From the NCBI GenBank assembly GCA_947489705.1, contig CANLEQ010000027.1, positions 1 through 38,450 on the forward strand: a DNA stretch of 38,450 bases, given 5' to 3'. Both the position numbers and the translations under genes were made by a program. The DNA comes from an uncultured Paracoccaceae bacterium. GTDB lineage: Bacteria > Pseudomonadota > Alphaproteobacteria > Rhodobacterales > Rhodobacteraceae. This document shows positions 7,226 through 17,425 of the stretch, one piece after another; position 1 is the stretch's first letter; each line of letters begins with the position of its first letter. A model generated the notes under the pieces. The model saw only the letters and a program-made list of their open reading frames with translations, had not been told where the DNA came from and made no database searches.

Positions 7226-9226
7226 ATGAAGATTTCACGGTTGGTTTTCGCGGCGTTCCTGGCGGTCGGCATTTTCGCCGCCGGCAAGTTCGCCCTGTCG
7301 CTGAACAATGCCTGGCAGGACTACCGCACGGTGGCGCGCATCACGGAGGCCAGCAAGGCGAACTCCGCCTGGGCGGCCGGCACCATCGCCCTGTCGTTGG
7401 AGCGGAGCGTCACGCAGGTCGCCCTGTCGCTCGAGGAACCCGTGCCGGCCGAATTCCGCGGCCTGATAGACGCGCAGCGGCAGGAAGCCGAGCGGCTCTT
7501 CGCGGACGCGATCGCGCTCGTCGAGGCTGCGCCGCAATCGCCCGGACGCACGGCCTTCCTGGCCGATTCCACGAAGTCCATCGAAGCGGTCTCCGACTTG
7601 CGAACCGAGATCGACGCCCTTCTGGCCAAGCCCGAGGGCGAACGGAACGCGCAGCGCGCAAAGGAACTGCCCTTCGAGCTCAAGCGGGAGATCTCTATCA
7701 TGAAGGCCGACGGGCTCCTCCTGACGCCGGTCAACGAATTGAGTTCCGACGTCTCGTCGGCGCTTGTCGGCGTGCAGGACAGGGCCTGGGAAGTTCGGGA
7801 ATTCGGCGGCCGGGCCCGCACCTACTACGCCATCGCGACGCTCAACGGAACGGCCATTCCCGATGGCTACGTCAACCTGATCGATGCGGACGAGAAGCGC
7901 GCAGCCACGGCCTGGACGGCCCTGAAGAACCTGGCCCTCGCAAGCGCGCTGCCGCAATCGATCGGGGATCAGGTGACGATCGGCGAGACACTCTATTTCG
8001 AGGATTACGCTGCCCTGACTGAGGCGCTCATGGATCTCTCGCAGGACGCGAACGGCGCGGCGCCGGAATACCCGATCGACTTTCCGGCCTTCTTCGAGCG
8101 GTCGAACGCGGCGCTCGACCACATGACCGCGCTATCGAACCTCGCGGGCGACGAGCTGGTCGCCTATTGGGAGGATCGGCGCACGGGCGCGCTGTGGGGG
8201 CTGGTGGCCAACTTCGCTCTCATGCTGCTCATCGTGGGCGTGATCGCCGCCGCCCTGTCGCTTCTGGGCAAGCGCCTGGTCTCCCGGCTCGAGGCGACGA
8301 CGGAGGCGCTCGAAGAACTCGCAGCCGGCAAGCTCGACGTGGAGATCGATGCACGCAAGGACGATCTGGTGGAAGTCGCGCGCCTCGTCTCCGCACTCGA
8401 AGTCTTCCGTGACAACATGCGCCGGACCGACGAGCTGCGCCGATCCTTGCAGGAGGTGCTGTCCAACGCCCTGAAGAATTCCGAATCCGTCGCAAGTGCT
8501 GCGACCGAGCTGCAGCGCTCCTCCGAGCAGATCAGCAAGGGCGCGGAATCCCAGGCCTCCTCCGCACAGGAAGCGAGCGCCGCGATCGAGGAAATGTCGG
8601 CGAGCATCGGGCAATCGGCGATCAATGCGAGCGAGACCGACAAGATCGCGACCGAGGCCTCCGCGAAGGCAAAATCATCGGGACAGGCCGTCGCCGACGC
8701 GGTGAAAGCGGTTCAGGAGATCGTGCAGAAGATCGGCGTGGTGCAGGAGATCGCCCGCCAGACCGACCTGCTGGCCCTGAACGCCGCGGTGGAAGCCGCC
8801 CGCGCGGGCCAGCACGGCAAGGGCTTCGCGGTGGTCGCGGCGGAGGTCCGCAAGCTCGCCGAGCGGAGCCAGGTCGCGGCGCTGGAAATCTCGCGGCTTT
8901 CGAGCACCACCGTCGAGGCCGCGGGCCAGGCGCGCGGACAGATCGAAGAGCTGGTTCCCGAAATCCAGCGGACGGCCGGTCTGGTGCAGGAAATCTCGGC
9001 CGCCGCACGCGAGCAGAGCGTGGGCGCGGAGCAGATCACCCGGTCGATCCGGGAACTCGATCAGGTCATCCAGCAGAACGCCTCGACCTCCGACGAGGCG
9101 CGGGATCTCGCCCGGAACCTCTCGATCCAGGCCGAGGAACTCAAGCAGACGATCGGGGAGTTCGACGCGGGCGAAAGCAACGGAGAACCCGAAAAGGACC
9201 TGCCCGCGCTGAGGCTCGTGGCTTGA
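7226..9226 (+). CDS. Methyl-accepting chemotaxis protein
   Basis: 666-residue transmembrane chemoreceptor. A first membrane helix ([18 protein letters not shown]) is followed by a periplasmic helical sensor domain of about 310 residues, which by length could be a double four-helix bundle. The second membrane helix is [20 protein letters not shown]. Then come a HAMP domain ([20 protein letters not shown]) and a coiled-coil signalling domain whose hairpin tip is [19 protein letters not shown] followed by [21 protein letters not shown]. There is no C-terminal pentapeptide for CheR docking. The start at ATG 7226 follows GGAAAGAG at 7 nt; ATG 7205 in the same frame would add 7 residues. No che genes are nearby, so it must feed a pathway encoded elsewhere. 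The ligand is unknown. The neighbouring peptide importer makes a peptide or amino-acid ligand possible but unproven. Confidence 0.92.
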   Translation: MKISRLVFAAFLAVGIFAAGKFALSLNNAWQDYRTVARITEASKANSAWAAGTIALSLERSVTQVALSLEEPVPAEFRGLIDAQRQEAERLFADAIALVEAAPQSPGRTAFLADSTKSIEAVSDLRTEIDALLAKPEGERNAQRAKELPFELKREISIMKADGLLLTPVNELSSDVSSALVGVQDRAWEVREFGGRARTYYAIATLNGTAIPDGYVNLIDADEKRAATAWTALKNLALASALPQSIGDQVTIGETLYFEDYAALTEALMDLSQDANGAAPEYPIDFPAFFERSNAALDHMTALSNLAGDELVAYWEDRRTGALWGLVANFALMLLIVGVIAAALSLLGKRLVSRLEATTEALEELAAGKLDVEIDARKDDLVEVARLVSALEVFRDNMRRTDELRRSLQEVLSNALKNSESVASAATELQRSSEQISKGAESQASSAQEASAAIEEMSASIGQSAINASETDKIATEASAKAKSSGQAVADAVKAVQEIVQKIGVVQEIARQTDLLALNAAVEAARAGQHGKGFAVVAAEVRKLAERSQVAALEISRLSSTTVEAAGQARGQIEELVPEIQRTAGLVQEISAAAREQSVGAEQITRSIRELDQVIQQNASTSDEARDLARNLSIQAEELKQTIGEFDAGESNGEPEKDLPALRLVA

Positions 9227-9296
9227 CGGCCTGCCGAGCCCCGCGCTGCCTTGGGCCCGGCGCGGCCCGAGTGATGAACAACGCGCCCTCTAGAAC

Positions 9297-9324
9297 GACC
9301 TCTTCCACAATGGTGGAAGAGGTC
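9297..9324. terminator. Perfect 12-bp hairpin between convergent genes
   Basis: GACCTCTTCCAC (9297-9308) and GTGGAAGAGGTC (9313-9324) form a perfect 12-bp stem around an AATG loop. It lies between the chemoreceptor (plus) and the ABC ATPase gene (minus). No T-run follows on either strand, but position and stability suggest a bidirectional terminator. The remaining 9227-9464 sequence shows nothing else. Confidence 0.6.
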
Positions 9325-9464
9325 TTCGAAGCAGTTCGCCGGCACCTCGAATCGCGCCGGGCAGGCGGTTCCCGGCAAGGAAAGTCGACATGGATCGCGC
9401 TGTCAGGCGGTCATGTCGACTTCCGCGCAGGCCGGCGTTGCGGCCCGCGGTGCCCGGCACGGGA

Positions 9465-10471
<1,007 letters not shown>

Positions 10472-10475
<4 letters not shown>

Positions 10476-11476
10476 TCGGCCGATCCTTCCACGGGCCTCA
10501 GCCGCGCCCGGCTTTCGTCGGGGAGCCAGCAGGCATGGCGATGCGCGCCGGACGACAGTTCCGGCAGCTCGGCGCAGGCGCCGAAGGCATGGGCGCAGCG
10601 CGGCCGAAAGGCGCAGCCGGCCGGCAGGTTCGACAGTTTCGGTGGCGCGCCGGGGATGGCGCTCAGCCGGTCGGGTTTTGCCCCCTCGAACGGCGGAGTC
10701 GAGCCGAAAAGCCCCCAGGAATAGGGATGCTGGGGATCGCGGAACAACGCGCGCTTCGGTCCCTGCTCGACCAGGCGGCCCGCATACATGATGCTCACGC
10801 TGTCGGCGATCTCGGCCACTACGCCCAGGTCGTGCGTCACGAGGATCAGGGACGATCCGAACGCGTCGCGCAGTTCCATCAGCAGGTCGAGCACCTGCGC
10901 CTGCACCGTCACGTCGAGTGCGGTGGTCGGCTCGTCCGCGATCAGGAGCGCCGGGTTGCACGACAGGCCCATGGCGATCACGGCGCGCTGCCGCATGCCG
11001 CCCGAAAGCTGGTGCGGATAGCGCTCGGCGACGCCGCCCGGATCGGGAATGCCGACGGTCCGCAAGAGCTCGACCGCACGGGCGCGGGCGGCGCGTCGCG
11101 AGCAGGTTTCGTGCGCGCGGATCTGCTCCACGATCTGGGTGCCGATCTTGTAGACCGGCGTAAGCGCGGTCATCGGATCCTGAAAGATCATCGCCATGTC
11201 ATTGCCCCGGATCCGGTCGAGCCCGCGGCCGCCCATGCCGATGAGCTCCTGGCCGCGGAACCGGATCGAGCCGGAGATCTCGGCGTTGGTGCTGTCGACG
11301 AGACCCATGATGGCCAGCAATGTCTGGCTCTTGCCCGATCCGCTTTCGCCGGCAAGCCCCATGATCTCGCGCTCCTCCACACGGAACGAGACGCCGCGCA
11401 CCGCCTCGACCAATCCCTCGTCCGATCGGAACCCCACGCGCAGGTCGCGGACTTCGAGAAGCGGGTCAGTCGACAT
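10472..11476 (-). CDS. Peptide-type ABC importer, ATP-binding subunit (DppD/OppD-like)
   Basis: 334-residue ATPase partner of the DppF-like subunit. Walker A is GESGSGKS (residues 43-50), the signature is LSGGMRQR (157-164) and Walker B is LLIADEP (177-183), followed by the class-typical TTALDVTVQAQVLDLL. The C-terminal extension contains GCAFRPRCAHAFGAC, the cysteine motif of peptide/nickel importer ATPases. The start ATG 11476 lies inside the end of the permease gene (11-bp overlap), and the gene's own TGA overlaps the next start. This is strong evidence for one mRNA. Confidence 0.93.
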
Positions 11477-12440
11477 CTCGGGCCCTCGGATCCAGGATCA
11501 TGTGGACGATATCGACCACGAAATTCGCCATCACGACGAAGAACGAGGCATAGATCACGGTCGCGAGGATCATCGGCAGGTCGAGCGTCAGCATCGCGTC
11601 GTAGGTGAGCTTTCCCACCCCCTGAAGCCCGAAGATCACCTCGGTCAGAAGTGCCGCCCCGCCGACGAGCGCGCCGAAATCGAGACCGAACATCGTGACG
11701 AACGCGACCAGCGAGGTCCGCAGGACGTGCCGCGTCATCACGCGCCGCTCGCCGATGCCCTTGGCGCGGGCGGTGCGGACGTAATCTTCCTGGAGCGTTT
11801 CGATCATGCTCGCGCGCAGGATCCGCCCGTAAAGGCCGATATAGAGTGTGGCGAGCACGCACCACGGGATGACCAGCACCTTGAACCAGCCCCAGGGATC
11901 CTCGCTCAGCGGGACATAGCCAAGCGCGGGGACCCAGGAAAACAGCCAGATGTCGTGAAGCCGGCTCTGGGTGACGAGGTTCGCCATCTCTCCGAGCCAG
12001 AAGACCGGCATCGAGATCCCGATGAGCGAGACGACCATCAGCGAGCGGTCGAGGAGCGATCCGCGCGTCGCTCCGGCGAGCACGCCGACCAGCAATCCGC
12101 CGAGCACCCAGAGGACCGCCGCCCCGCCCACCAGCGAGAGCGTGATGGGGATCGCGCGCAGCACCGTGGGGATGACGAGCTGACCGCGATTGACGAAAGA
12201 GGTCAGATCTCCCGTCACGAAGAGCTTTCGCATCATCAGCGTGTATTGCACGGGCAGCGGGCGGTTCAGGCCGAATTCCTCGCGCACCTGCTGCAACGTC
12301 TCCTGGCTCGCATTGCGTCCGGCGATGCGTGCCGAAGGGTCGGCGCCGGGCGTGGCGAAAAAGATCAGGAAGACCACCACCGAGATGCCGAACATCACGA
12401 GGACCATCTGACCGAGACGAGCCACGAGAGCATAGAGCAT
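11466..12440 (-). CDS. Peptide-type ABC importer, permease (DppB/OppB-like)
   Basis: 324-residue inner-membrane permease with about six helices. The N-terminal helix (LGQMVLVMFGISVVVFLIFF) is followed by the family-typical TPGADPSARIAG and the EFGLNRPLPVQY segment. The cytoplasmic EAA-type loop is seen around RTARAKGIGERRVMTRHVLR, the docking site for the ATPases. The start ATG 12440 shares one base with the TGA of the preceding permease gene. It forms the membrane channel together with the DppC-like protein. Confidence 0.92.
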   Translation of the reverse strand: MLYALVARLGQMVLVMFGISVVVFLIFFATPGADPSARIAGRNASQETLQQVREEFGLNRPLPVQYTLMMRKLFVTGDLTSFVNRGQLVIPTVLRAIPITLSLVGGAAVLWVLGGLLVGVLAGATRGSLLDRSLMVVSLIGISMPVFWLGEMANLVTQSRLHDIWLFSWVPALGYVPLSEDPWGWFKVLVIPWCVLATLYIGLYGRILRASMIETLQEDYVRTARAKGIGERRVMTRHVLRTSLVAFVTMFGLDFGALVGGAALLTEVIFGLQGVGKLTYDAMLTLDLPMILATVIYASFFVVMANFVVDIVHMILDPRARDVD

Positions 12441-13492
12441 CAGACGATCCTCACGCTGGATTTCGGATCGAATGCATCGCGCACGCCGTCGCCCAGGATG
12501 TTGAGCGTCAGGACCGTGACGGCGATGGCGATGCCGGGGGCCAGGGCGACGAGGGGTCGCGAGTAGAGCAGGCTCTGTCCGTCCTGGATGATCGTTCCCC
12601 AGCTCGCATTCGGCGGCTGTACCCCGATGGAGAGATAGGACAGCGCGCTTTCGATGATCATGGCGAGCGCCATGATGAGCGGCAGAAAGACGATGACGCG
12701 CGGAACCACGTTCGGCAGCACGTCCTTCAGCAGGATCCGCCAGGACGACGCGCCGATCCCGACCGAGGCGATGACGAATTCCGCGCTCATGAGGCTCTTG
12801 ACCTGGCCCCGGATCGGGCGCGCGACGTAGGGGATGTAGACGATGCCGATGATGAAGATCGGCAGGACGAGCGATCCGGAGCCGATCTCGACCGGACCGA
12901 TGCGCAACGTCTGGTTCAGCATCACGATCGACAGCGAGATCGCCAGCAGGAAGATCGGGAATGCCCAGAGCACGTCGAGGATGCGCGACAGGATCGTGTC
13001 GATCATCCCGCCGAAGAAACCCGCGACGGTTCCGATCGCCGTGGCGAGGACGAGGCAGATCAGGGTGGCGCTCGCGGCGATGAAGAGCGAGTTGCGCCCC
13101 CCATAAAGCAGCCGTGCGGCCACGTCGCGGCCTTGCGCGTCCGCTCCGAGCAGGTAGGGGCCGAATTCTCCCGTCGGGCCGATCGGCGTCGTGCCGAGCC
13201 CGAGACCCGTGGTCGAGGGCGCGAGGATCGGTCGGCTCTCACCGCCCACGACGATGCTGCCGCCGAGATTGGTGGTGAAGGGATCGGTGCCCGAGACCAT
13301 CTGCGCGTAGAGTGGCGCGAGCAGGCAGGCAAGCGTGATGAGACCCAGCACGATCAGCGATGCGATCGCGGCACGGTCCTGACGCAGCTTGCGCCAGGCC
13401 GTGGCCCAGGGGCTTTCGGCGACCAGCGCCGCGGAGCCGGTCCCGGGCTCCACGGCGGAGGAATCGGTCCTGGCCGATGACGATAGGTTCAC
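12440..13492 (-). CDS. Peptide-type ABC importer, permease (DppC/OppC-like)
   Basis: About 350-residue inner-membrane permease. It has a short Ser-rich cytoplasmic start, then WRKLRQDRAAIASLIVLGL leading into the first helix. A periplasmic segment of about 70 residues ends in LLGADAQGRDVAARLLYG, equivalent to the LGTDxxGRD motif of DppC proteins. The EAA loop is around SAEFVIASVGIGASSWRIL. There is no ATG at the right place. GTG 13492 has GGAG 8 nt upstream and is preferred over GTG 13498 (2 nt spacing). The open frame extends to 13645 inside the binding-protein gene, but that part is not family-like. It lies 28 nt after the binding-protein gene. Confidence 0.9.
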   Translation of the reverse strand: MNLSSSARTDSSAVEPGTGSAALVAESPWATAWRKLRQDRAAIASLIVLGLITLACLLAPLYAQMVSGTDPFTTNLGGSIVVGGESRPILAPSTTGLGLGTTPIGPTGEFGPYLLGADAQGRDVAARLLYGGRNSLFIAASATLICLVLATAIGTVAGFFGGMIDTILSRILDVLWAFPIFLLAISLSIVMLNQTLRIGPVEIGSGSLVLPIFIIGIVYIPYVARPIRGQVKSLMSAEFVIASVGIGASSWRILLKDVLPNVVPRVIVFLPLIMALAMIIESALSYLSIGVQPPNASWGTIIQDGQSLLYSRPLVALAPGIAIAVTVLTLNILGDGVRDAFDPKSSVRIV

Positions 13493-13520
13493 CGCCACCG
13501 CTCCGGTCGTGTTCCGGTCG

Positions 13521-15182
13521 TCACTGATCGATCTGTGCCTGGCTGATGATCCAGTAGAATTGCGGCGAGAAGAGGAAGTTCTCGACACGTTCGGAAAAGA
13601 AGTCGACCCGCTTCGGCGTGAAGAGAACCGCCGCCGGGGCCGCATCCGTCACGGCCCGGTCGATCTCGGTCCAGATCTCGGCCGAGCGTTCCGGATCGCT
13701 GAGCGTGAGGCTCTCGGCCTCGTCCATCATCGCGTCGATGTCCTCGTTGCAGAAGCCCGCGATGTTCACCGAAGCGTCCGATCCCGGGGTAAAGCTGTCG
13801 CAGCTGAAGAGAACGCGCAGGAAATTGGATGGCGACGGATAGTCCTGGAACCATTGCGAGACCGACATCTGCACGTTGTTGTCCGTGTTCTGGATATAGG
13901 TGAATTGGATGTTCTGGGAAATCGGCTGGACGCTGGCGTCGTAGCCCAGCCGCGAAAGCACGTCCTGCAGATAGACCCCGATCGAGCGCGAGACGCTGGT
14001 ATCCTCCACGACGATCGTGACGTCCTGGCCCGCCGTCCCGGACTCTTCGACGAGCTGCATCGCCCGCTCCATGTCGGGTTCCTGCCACGTGTCGCTCTCG
14101 CCGGCCGTATAGGGGCAGTAGGGCTCGTAGGAGGGAAAGCCCGGCGGCAGGATCTGGCAGGCGGGCTGCGCGAGGTTCGGCCCACCGAAGAGCGAGACGA
14201 GCGCGTTGCGGTCGATGGCGTAGTTCACCGCCTGGCGCACGCGCACGTCGTCGAACGGGGCGAGGTTGGTGTTCATCGGCGCGTACCACATCGCCGTGAG
14301 CGGATGCAGCGTCACCTGTTCGGCGAACTGGTTGCCGAGTTCGGCCAGCCGGTCGGTCGGGGGCTGGTCGAACATCCAGTCGGCCTGGCCGTTCTGGATC
14401 GCCGTGACGGCCGCCGTTTCGGTCAGGCCGAAATCGTAGTTTATGGCGTCCGCATAGCCTGCGGGTTGCGCCTCCTCGCTCCATTCCTCGAAATGGGGAT
14501 TGCGCACCATCGCGAGGGTTGAATTGGGATCGTAGCTCTCGATCATGTAGGGTCCGGTGGACGGTGGCGCCTCGGTTCCCAGATCCTCCGCCGGGGTCTC
14601 GGCGGGCAGGATCGCGGCATGGGGGATCGCGATCTTCTGCAGGAACTCGCCGTCGGCTTCGGTGAGGTTGATCGTGACCGTTCCCGCCTCCTCGTCGATG
14701 ACGACACCCTCGTCGAGGCTGCACTCGTCGGGCGATTGAAGACAGGCCTCGGCTCCCACGATGTTGTTGTAGAACGTGCCGGCCGTCGGCCCCGAAACCT
14801 TGAAGATCCGCTCGAACGAAGCTTTGACGTCCTCGGCCGTCAGATCGGTGCCGTCCGAGAACTGGATCCCGTCGCGCAACTCGAACGTGTAGCTCGTCCC
14901 GTCATTGGCGGGTTCCGGGATCTCCCGGGCGAGGTCGGCCACGACCTCGAATCCCTCTGCGCCTTCGGCCTTCCGGAACGTCACGAGACCGTCGTAGAGG
15001 ATGTAGTTGAGCTGAAAATATTGCAACGTGTAGTTGATATGCGGATCTATCGTGCCTGCCGCCGCGCGCGCCAGGAGGCGCAGCGTCCCACCAGTCTGCT
15101 CCTGCGCGAGGGCGGGCGCCGCCGCGAGGCCCATCGCCAGGGCGAGAGCGGGACTGATCGTTCTGAGGGATGTGAGATGCAT
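13521..15182 (-). CDS. Periplasmic peptide-type solute-binding protein (family 5)
   Basis: 553-residue extracellular solute-binding protein of family 5 (DppA/OppA/NikA class), first gene of the importer operon. A signal peptide (LALAMGLAAAPALAQEQ) is followed by the family start GGTLRLLARAAAGTIDPHIN. The domain-I motif around FELRDGIQFSDGTDLTAEDVK is present. The middle part has PSTGPYMIESYDPN, and the lobe-closing region has NYAIDRNALVSLFGG. The start follows GGAGG at good spacing. Family 5 proteins bind di- and oligopeptides, but also opines, glutathione, nickel and other small amides, so the ligand is open. It is divergent from a LuxR-type regulator that has an adjacent iminopeptidase gene, an arrangement known from plant-signal-sensing pseudomonads. 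Confidence 0.93.
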   Translation of the reverse strand: MHLTSLRTISPALALAMGLAAAPALAQEQTGGTLRLLARAAAGTIDPHINYTLQYFQLNYILYDGLVTFRKAEGAEGFEVVADLAREIPEPANDGTSYTFELRDGIQFSDGTDLTAEDVKASFERIFKVSGPTAGTFYNNIVGAEACLQSPDECSLDEGVVIDEEAGTVTINLTEADGEFLQKIAIPHAAILPAETPAEDLGTEAPPSTGPYMIESYDPNSTLAMVRNPHFEEWSEEAQPAGYADAINYDFGLTETAAVTAIQNGQADWMFDQPPTDRLAELGNQFAEQVTLHPLTAMWYAPMNTNLAPFDDVRVRQAVNYAIDRNALVSLFGGPNLAQPACQILPPGFPSYEPYCPYTAGESDTWQEPDMERAMQLVEESGTAGQDVTIVVEDTSVSRSIGVYLQDVLSRLGYDASVQPISQNIQFTYIQNTDNNVQMSVSQWFQDYPSPSNFLRVLFSCDSFTPGSDASVNIAGFCNEDIDAMMDEAESLTLSDPERSAEIWTEIDRAVTDAAPAAVLFTPKRVDFFSERVENFLFSPQFYWIISQAQIDQ

Positions 15183-15450
15183 CGTGGCTTTCCTCCGGAA
15201 ACGGGCGTGCGCCGTGCGTCGGCAACGGCAGCGGGCACGTTCATGCCCGGTAATTAGAGGATCGGCTGCGACACCTGTAAAGCTATTAGATATGGTAGGG
15301 GCGCGTTGCCGGCCCGGTGTTCCGCCGGTGGCGTTCTCGAAGGCAGGCGGCCGCGTATTGCCGAAAGTTTCGACACCTTCTCGACCTGTGCCGCTGCCGG
15401 AGCGATGTCGAAAGTTGACACGCGTTATCGACGCGTCTCAGAACTGTCAC
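15183..15450. promoter_or_regulatory. Divergent control region between importer operon and LuxR gene
   Basis: The 268 bp hold no gene. Two similar copies of a CGAAAGTT...GACAC sequence occur, CCGAAAGTTTCGACAC near 15361 and TCGAAAGTTGACACG near 15409, spaced about 48 bp. They are candidate operator repeats. ACCTGTAAAG at 15273-15282 matches the left half of a classical lux box, but the matching right half is poor. A TTGACA at 15415-15420 lacks a good -10. Which elements are used cannot be decided by eye. Confidence 0.4.
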
Positions 15451-16224
15451 ATGCAGATCGACCTCATCGCGGCTGAGTCCCGTTTCGACACGCCCATGTC
15501 CCTCGAGAGCGCGATGGAATCCATGCATGCCATCCTCGCTCCGGCGGGCTTCGGCGCGATCGCGTATGATTTTTCGCCGGTTCCGCTCAGCCACGAGGGC
15601 AAGCTACTCGCACCCACGCTCCTGAGTCTTCGGGGCGTTCCGGACGACATGCATGACCTCTGGTGTCGCGGCGGCTATTTCGAGCGCGATCCGGTCATGG
15701 ATCTGGCGCAGATCGTCACGAGCCCGTTCTGGTGGTCTCATGGCGGACAGCAGAGCCGTCCGATGCACGACATTCTCTCCGCGCGCCACGGTCCCGTCGT
15801 CGAGTATCTTCAGGACACCCGTCTGCGCAGCGGCATCACTGTTCCCATCCGCATGGGCTCCGGCGCGCTCGCCACCTTTACCGCGATCCGGCACGGGGAG
15901 GATGCAACAGGGGTCTGCGCACAATCCTGTTTCGCGATTGGCGCGCTCGGGCGGATGTTCCACGACAGCGTGCTGCCGGGCCTCGGGCCCGAGATCCTGT
16001 CGACGCCGCATATGCGGCTGACCCCGCGCGAGCGCCAGTGCCTGTCGCTCTCGGCAGGGGGCATGACCAGCAAGCAGATCGCCGCCCGGCTCGACCGATC
16101 CTTGCCGACCGTGACGCTGCATCTGGCCACGGCCACACGGAAGCTCGGCGCGCGCAACCGCTTCCACGCCATCGCACTCGCCTGTCACTACCGGCTGATC
16201 GAGCCTGTGACATCTCATAGCTAA
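15451..16224 (+). CDS. LuxR-family solo regulator of the plant-signal-responsive (OryR/PsoR/PipR) type
   Basis: 257-residue transcription factor with an autoinducer-binding domain (about residues 15-165) and a C-terminal LuxR helix-turn-helix (190-244, LTPRERQCLSLSAGGMTSKQ onward). The invariant DNA-binding-domain residues are Glu194, Leu198 and Gly204. In the ligand pocket, positions equivalent to TraR Trp57, Tyr61, Asp70, Pro71, Trp85 and Gly113 read Met67, Trp71, Asp80, Pro81, Trp95 and Gly128. Spacings 57-61-70-85 are kept exactly. The Trp to Met and Tyr to Trp pair is the known signature of LuxR solos that answer plant compounds rather than acyl-homoserine lactones. No luxI-like synthase is present. 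A proline-iminopeptidase-like gene lies 58 nt downstream and a peptide importer is divergent, as at pipR loci. ATG 15451 lacks a strong Shine-Dalgarno; Met16 (15496) is an alternative. Confidence 0.92.
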   Translation: MQIDLIAAESRFDTPMSLESAMESMHAILAPAGFGAIAYDFSPVPLSHEGKLLAPTLLSLRGVPDDMHDLWCRGGYFERDPVMDLAQIVTSPFWWSHGGQQSRPMHDILSARHGPVVEYLQDTRLRSGITVPIRMGSGALATFTAIRHGEDATGVCAQSCFAIGALGRMFHDSVLPGLGPEILSTPHMRLTPRERQCLSLSAGGMTSKQIAARLDRSLPTVTLHLATATRKLGARNRFHAIALACHYRLIEPVTSHS

Positions 16225-16234
16225 TATTGCACGG

Positions 16235-16258
16235 CCTGCCCTGCTACGTCTGGGCGGA
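16235..16258. promoter_or_regulatory. Weak lux-box-like dyad before the iminopeptidase gene
   Basis: CCTGCC (16235-16240) and CTGGGCGG (16250-16257) resemble the two arms of a lux box (CCTGCC...CTGGCAGG), about 25-48 nt before the hydrolase ATG. The spacer is 9 nt instead of 4, so the match is poor. It is noted because in related systems the LuxR solo acts on a lux-type box upstream of pip. Confidence 0.2.
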
Positions 16259-16282
16259 GCGATCGGTCGAAGGGGGTTCGCC

Positions 16283-17188
16283 ATGGGAGACTACGTCATT
16301 CGCGAGGGCTTTGCGCCTTATCAGGACTACCGCACATGGTATCGGATCTGCGGCGATCTCGACGGAGGCAAGCTGCCGCTGGTCGTGGCGCATGGCGGTC
16401 CGGGATGTACGCACGATTATGTCGACAGCTTCAGGGAGCTGGCAGACGGCGGTCGTCCGGTCATTCATTACGACCAGATCGGCAATGGACGCTCGACCCA
16501 TCTGCCGGACAAGGGTGAGGATTTCTGGACCGTCGATTTTTTCCTGGGCGAGCTCGACTCCCTGCTTGACCACCTTGGCATTGCCGATCGCTATGCCCTT
16601 CTGGGTCAAAGCTGGGGCGGCATGCTCGGGGCGGAGCACGCAGTGCGGCGACCCGCTGGCCTGCGCGCGCTCGTCATCGCCAATTCGCCCGCCTCAATGG
16701 CGCTCTGGTCCGAAGGGGCCGCGGAGCTGCGGGCCGAGCTTCCCGAAGGCGTGCGCGCCACGCTCGACCGGCACGAGGCCAATGGGACGACCGACCATCC
16801 CGACTATCTCGCGGCGCAGGATGTCTTTTACAAGCGCCATGTCTGCCGGCTGGAGCCCTGGCCTGCGGAGGTCCAGCGCACCTTCGACGCGATGGAAGAG
16901 GACTCGACCGTCTACAATGTCATGAACGGGCCCAACGAATTCCACGTCATCGGCACGATGCGAAGCTGGACCGTGATCGACCGCCTCGACCGGATCGAAG
17001 CTCCGACGCTTGTCTTCCGCGGGGCCTTCGACGAGGCGACGGAAAGCTGCGTCGCCCCCTTCCTCGAGCGGATCCCGAACGTAACCGGTCACGTCTTCCC
17101 GCGTTCGAGCCACATGCCGCATGTCGAGGAGAAGGCCGACTGCCTTGCCCTGACAGAGGACTTCCTCGCGCGTTGCGAGGCGGGATAG
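16283..17188 (+). CDS. pip: Proline-iminopeptidase-like alpha/beta hydrolase (peptidase S33)
   Basis: 301-residue serine hydrolase of the proline iminopeptidase / L-amino-acid amidase group, which removes N-terminal proline or hydrolyses amino-acid amides. The oxyanion-hole motif is HGGPG (residues 37-41). The nucleophile is Ser110 in GQSWGG, the acid Asp250 (FRGAFDEAT) and the base His277 (RSSHMPHVEE). DQIGNGRS (64-71), typical of the family, is also present. There is no signal peptide, so it should act in the cytoplasm. It follows the LuxR solo in the same direction with a 58-nt gap. In pseudomonads and xanthomonads, pip is the classical neighbour and target of this regulator type, so its substrate may be the imported signal or related plant compounds. 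The exact substrate is not visible. Confidence 0.88.
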   Translation: MGDYVIREGFAPYQDYRTWYRICGDLDGGKLPLVVAHGGPGCTHDYVDSFRELADGGRPVIHYDQIGNGRSTHLPDKGEDFWTVDFFLGELDSLLDHLGIADRYALLGQSWGGMLGAEHAVRRPAGLRALVIANSPASMALWSEGAAELRAELPEGVRATLDRHEANGTTDHPDYLAAQDVFYKRHVCRLEPWPAEVQRTFDAMEEDSTVYNVMNGPNEFHVIGTMRSWTVIDRLDRIEAPTLVFRGAFDEATESCVAPFLERIPNVTGHVFPRSSHMPHVEEKADCLALTEDFLARCEAG

Positions 17189-17213
17189 CGCCCAAAGCGG
17201 CATCGGACCTCGC

Positions 17214-17228
17214 GGATCTTCGAGATCC
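17214..17228. terminator. Small UUCG-type hairpin after the iminopeptidase gene
   Basis: GGATCT (17214-17219) and AGATCC (17223-17228) form a 6-bp stem with a TCG loop, 25 nt after the hydrolase stop and before the convergent SDR gene. It has no T-tract and is a weak terminator candidate. The rest of 17189-17425 shows no gene. Confidence 0.3.
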
Positions 17229-17425
17229 ACAAGCGTCAGATCCGTCACGATCCCGGGGCCCACCGGACGACGTTCAAATCAGTGACTGCGCCGGCGCTTT
17301 ACAGTGGCCGGGCGCAATAAACCGTTACTGTAGGCCGCAACATCGAAGTCACCCCTCGCCGGCGGCAATCGATCCCTCACGTTGTCGGATGCGGCGGAGG
17401 ATTGACGTTGCAGCGGGTGCGGCGC

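Noticed and set aside
17295-17340. TACAGT...ACTGTA inverted repeat between the iminopeptidase and SDR genes
   Set aside because: The arms are only 6 bp and far apart between the 3' ends of convergent genes, so a regulatory role is unlikely.
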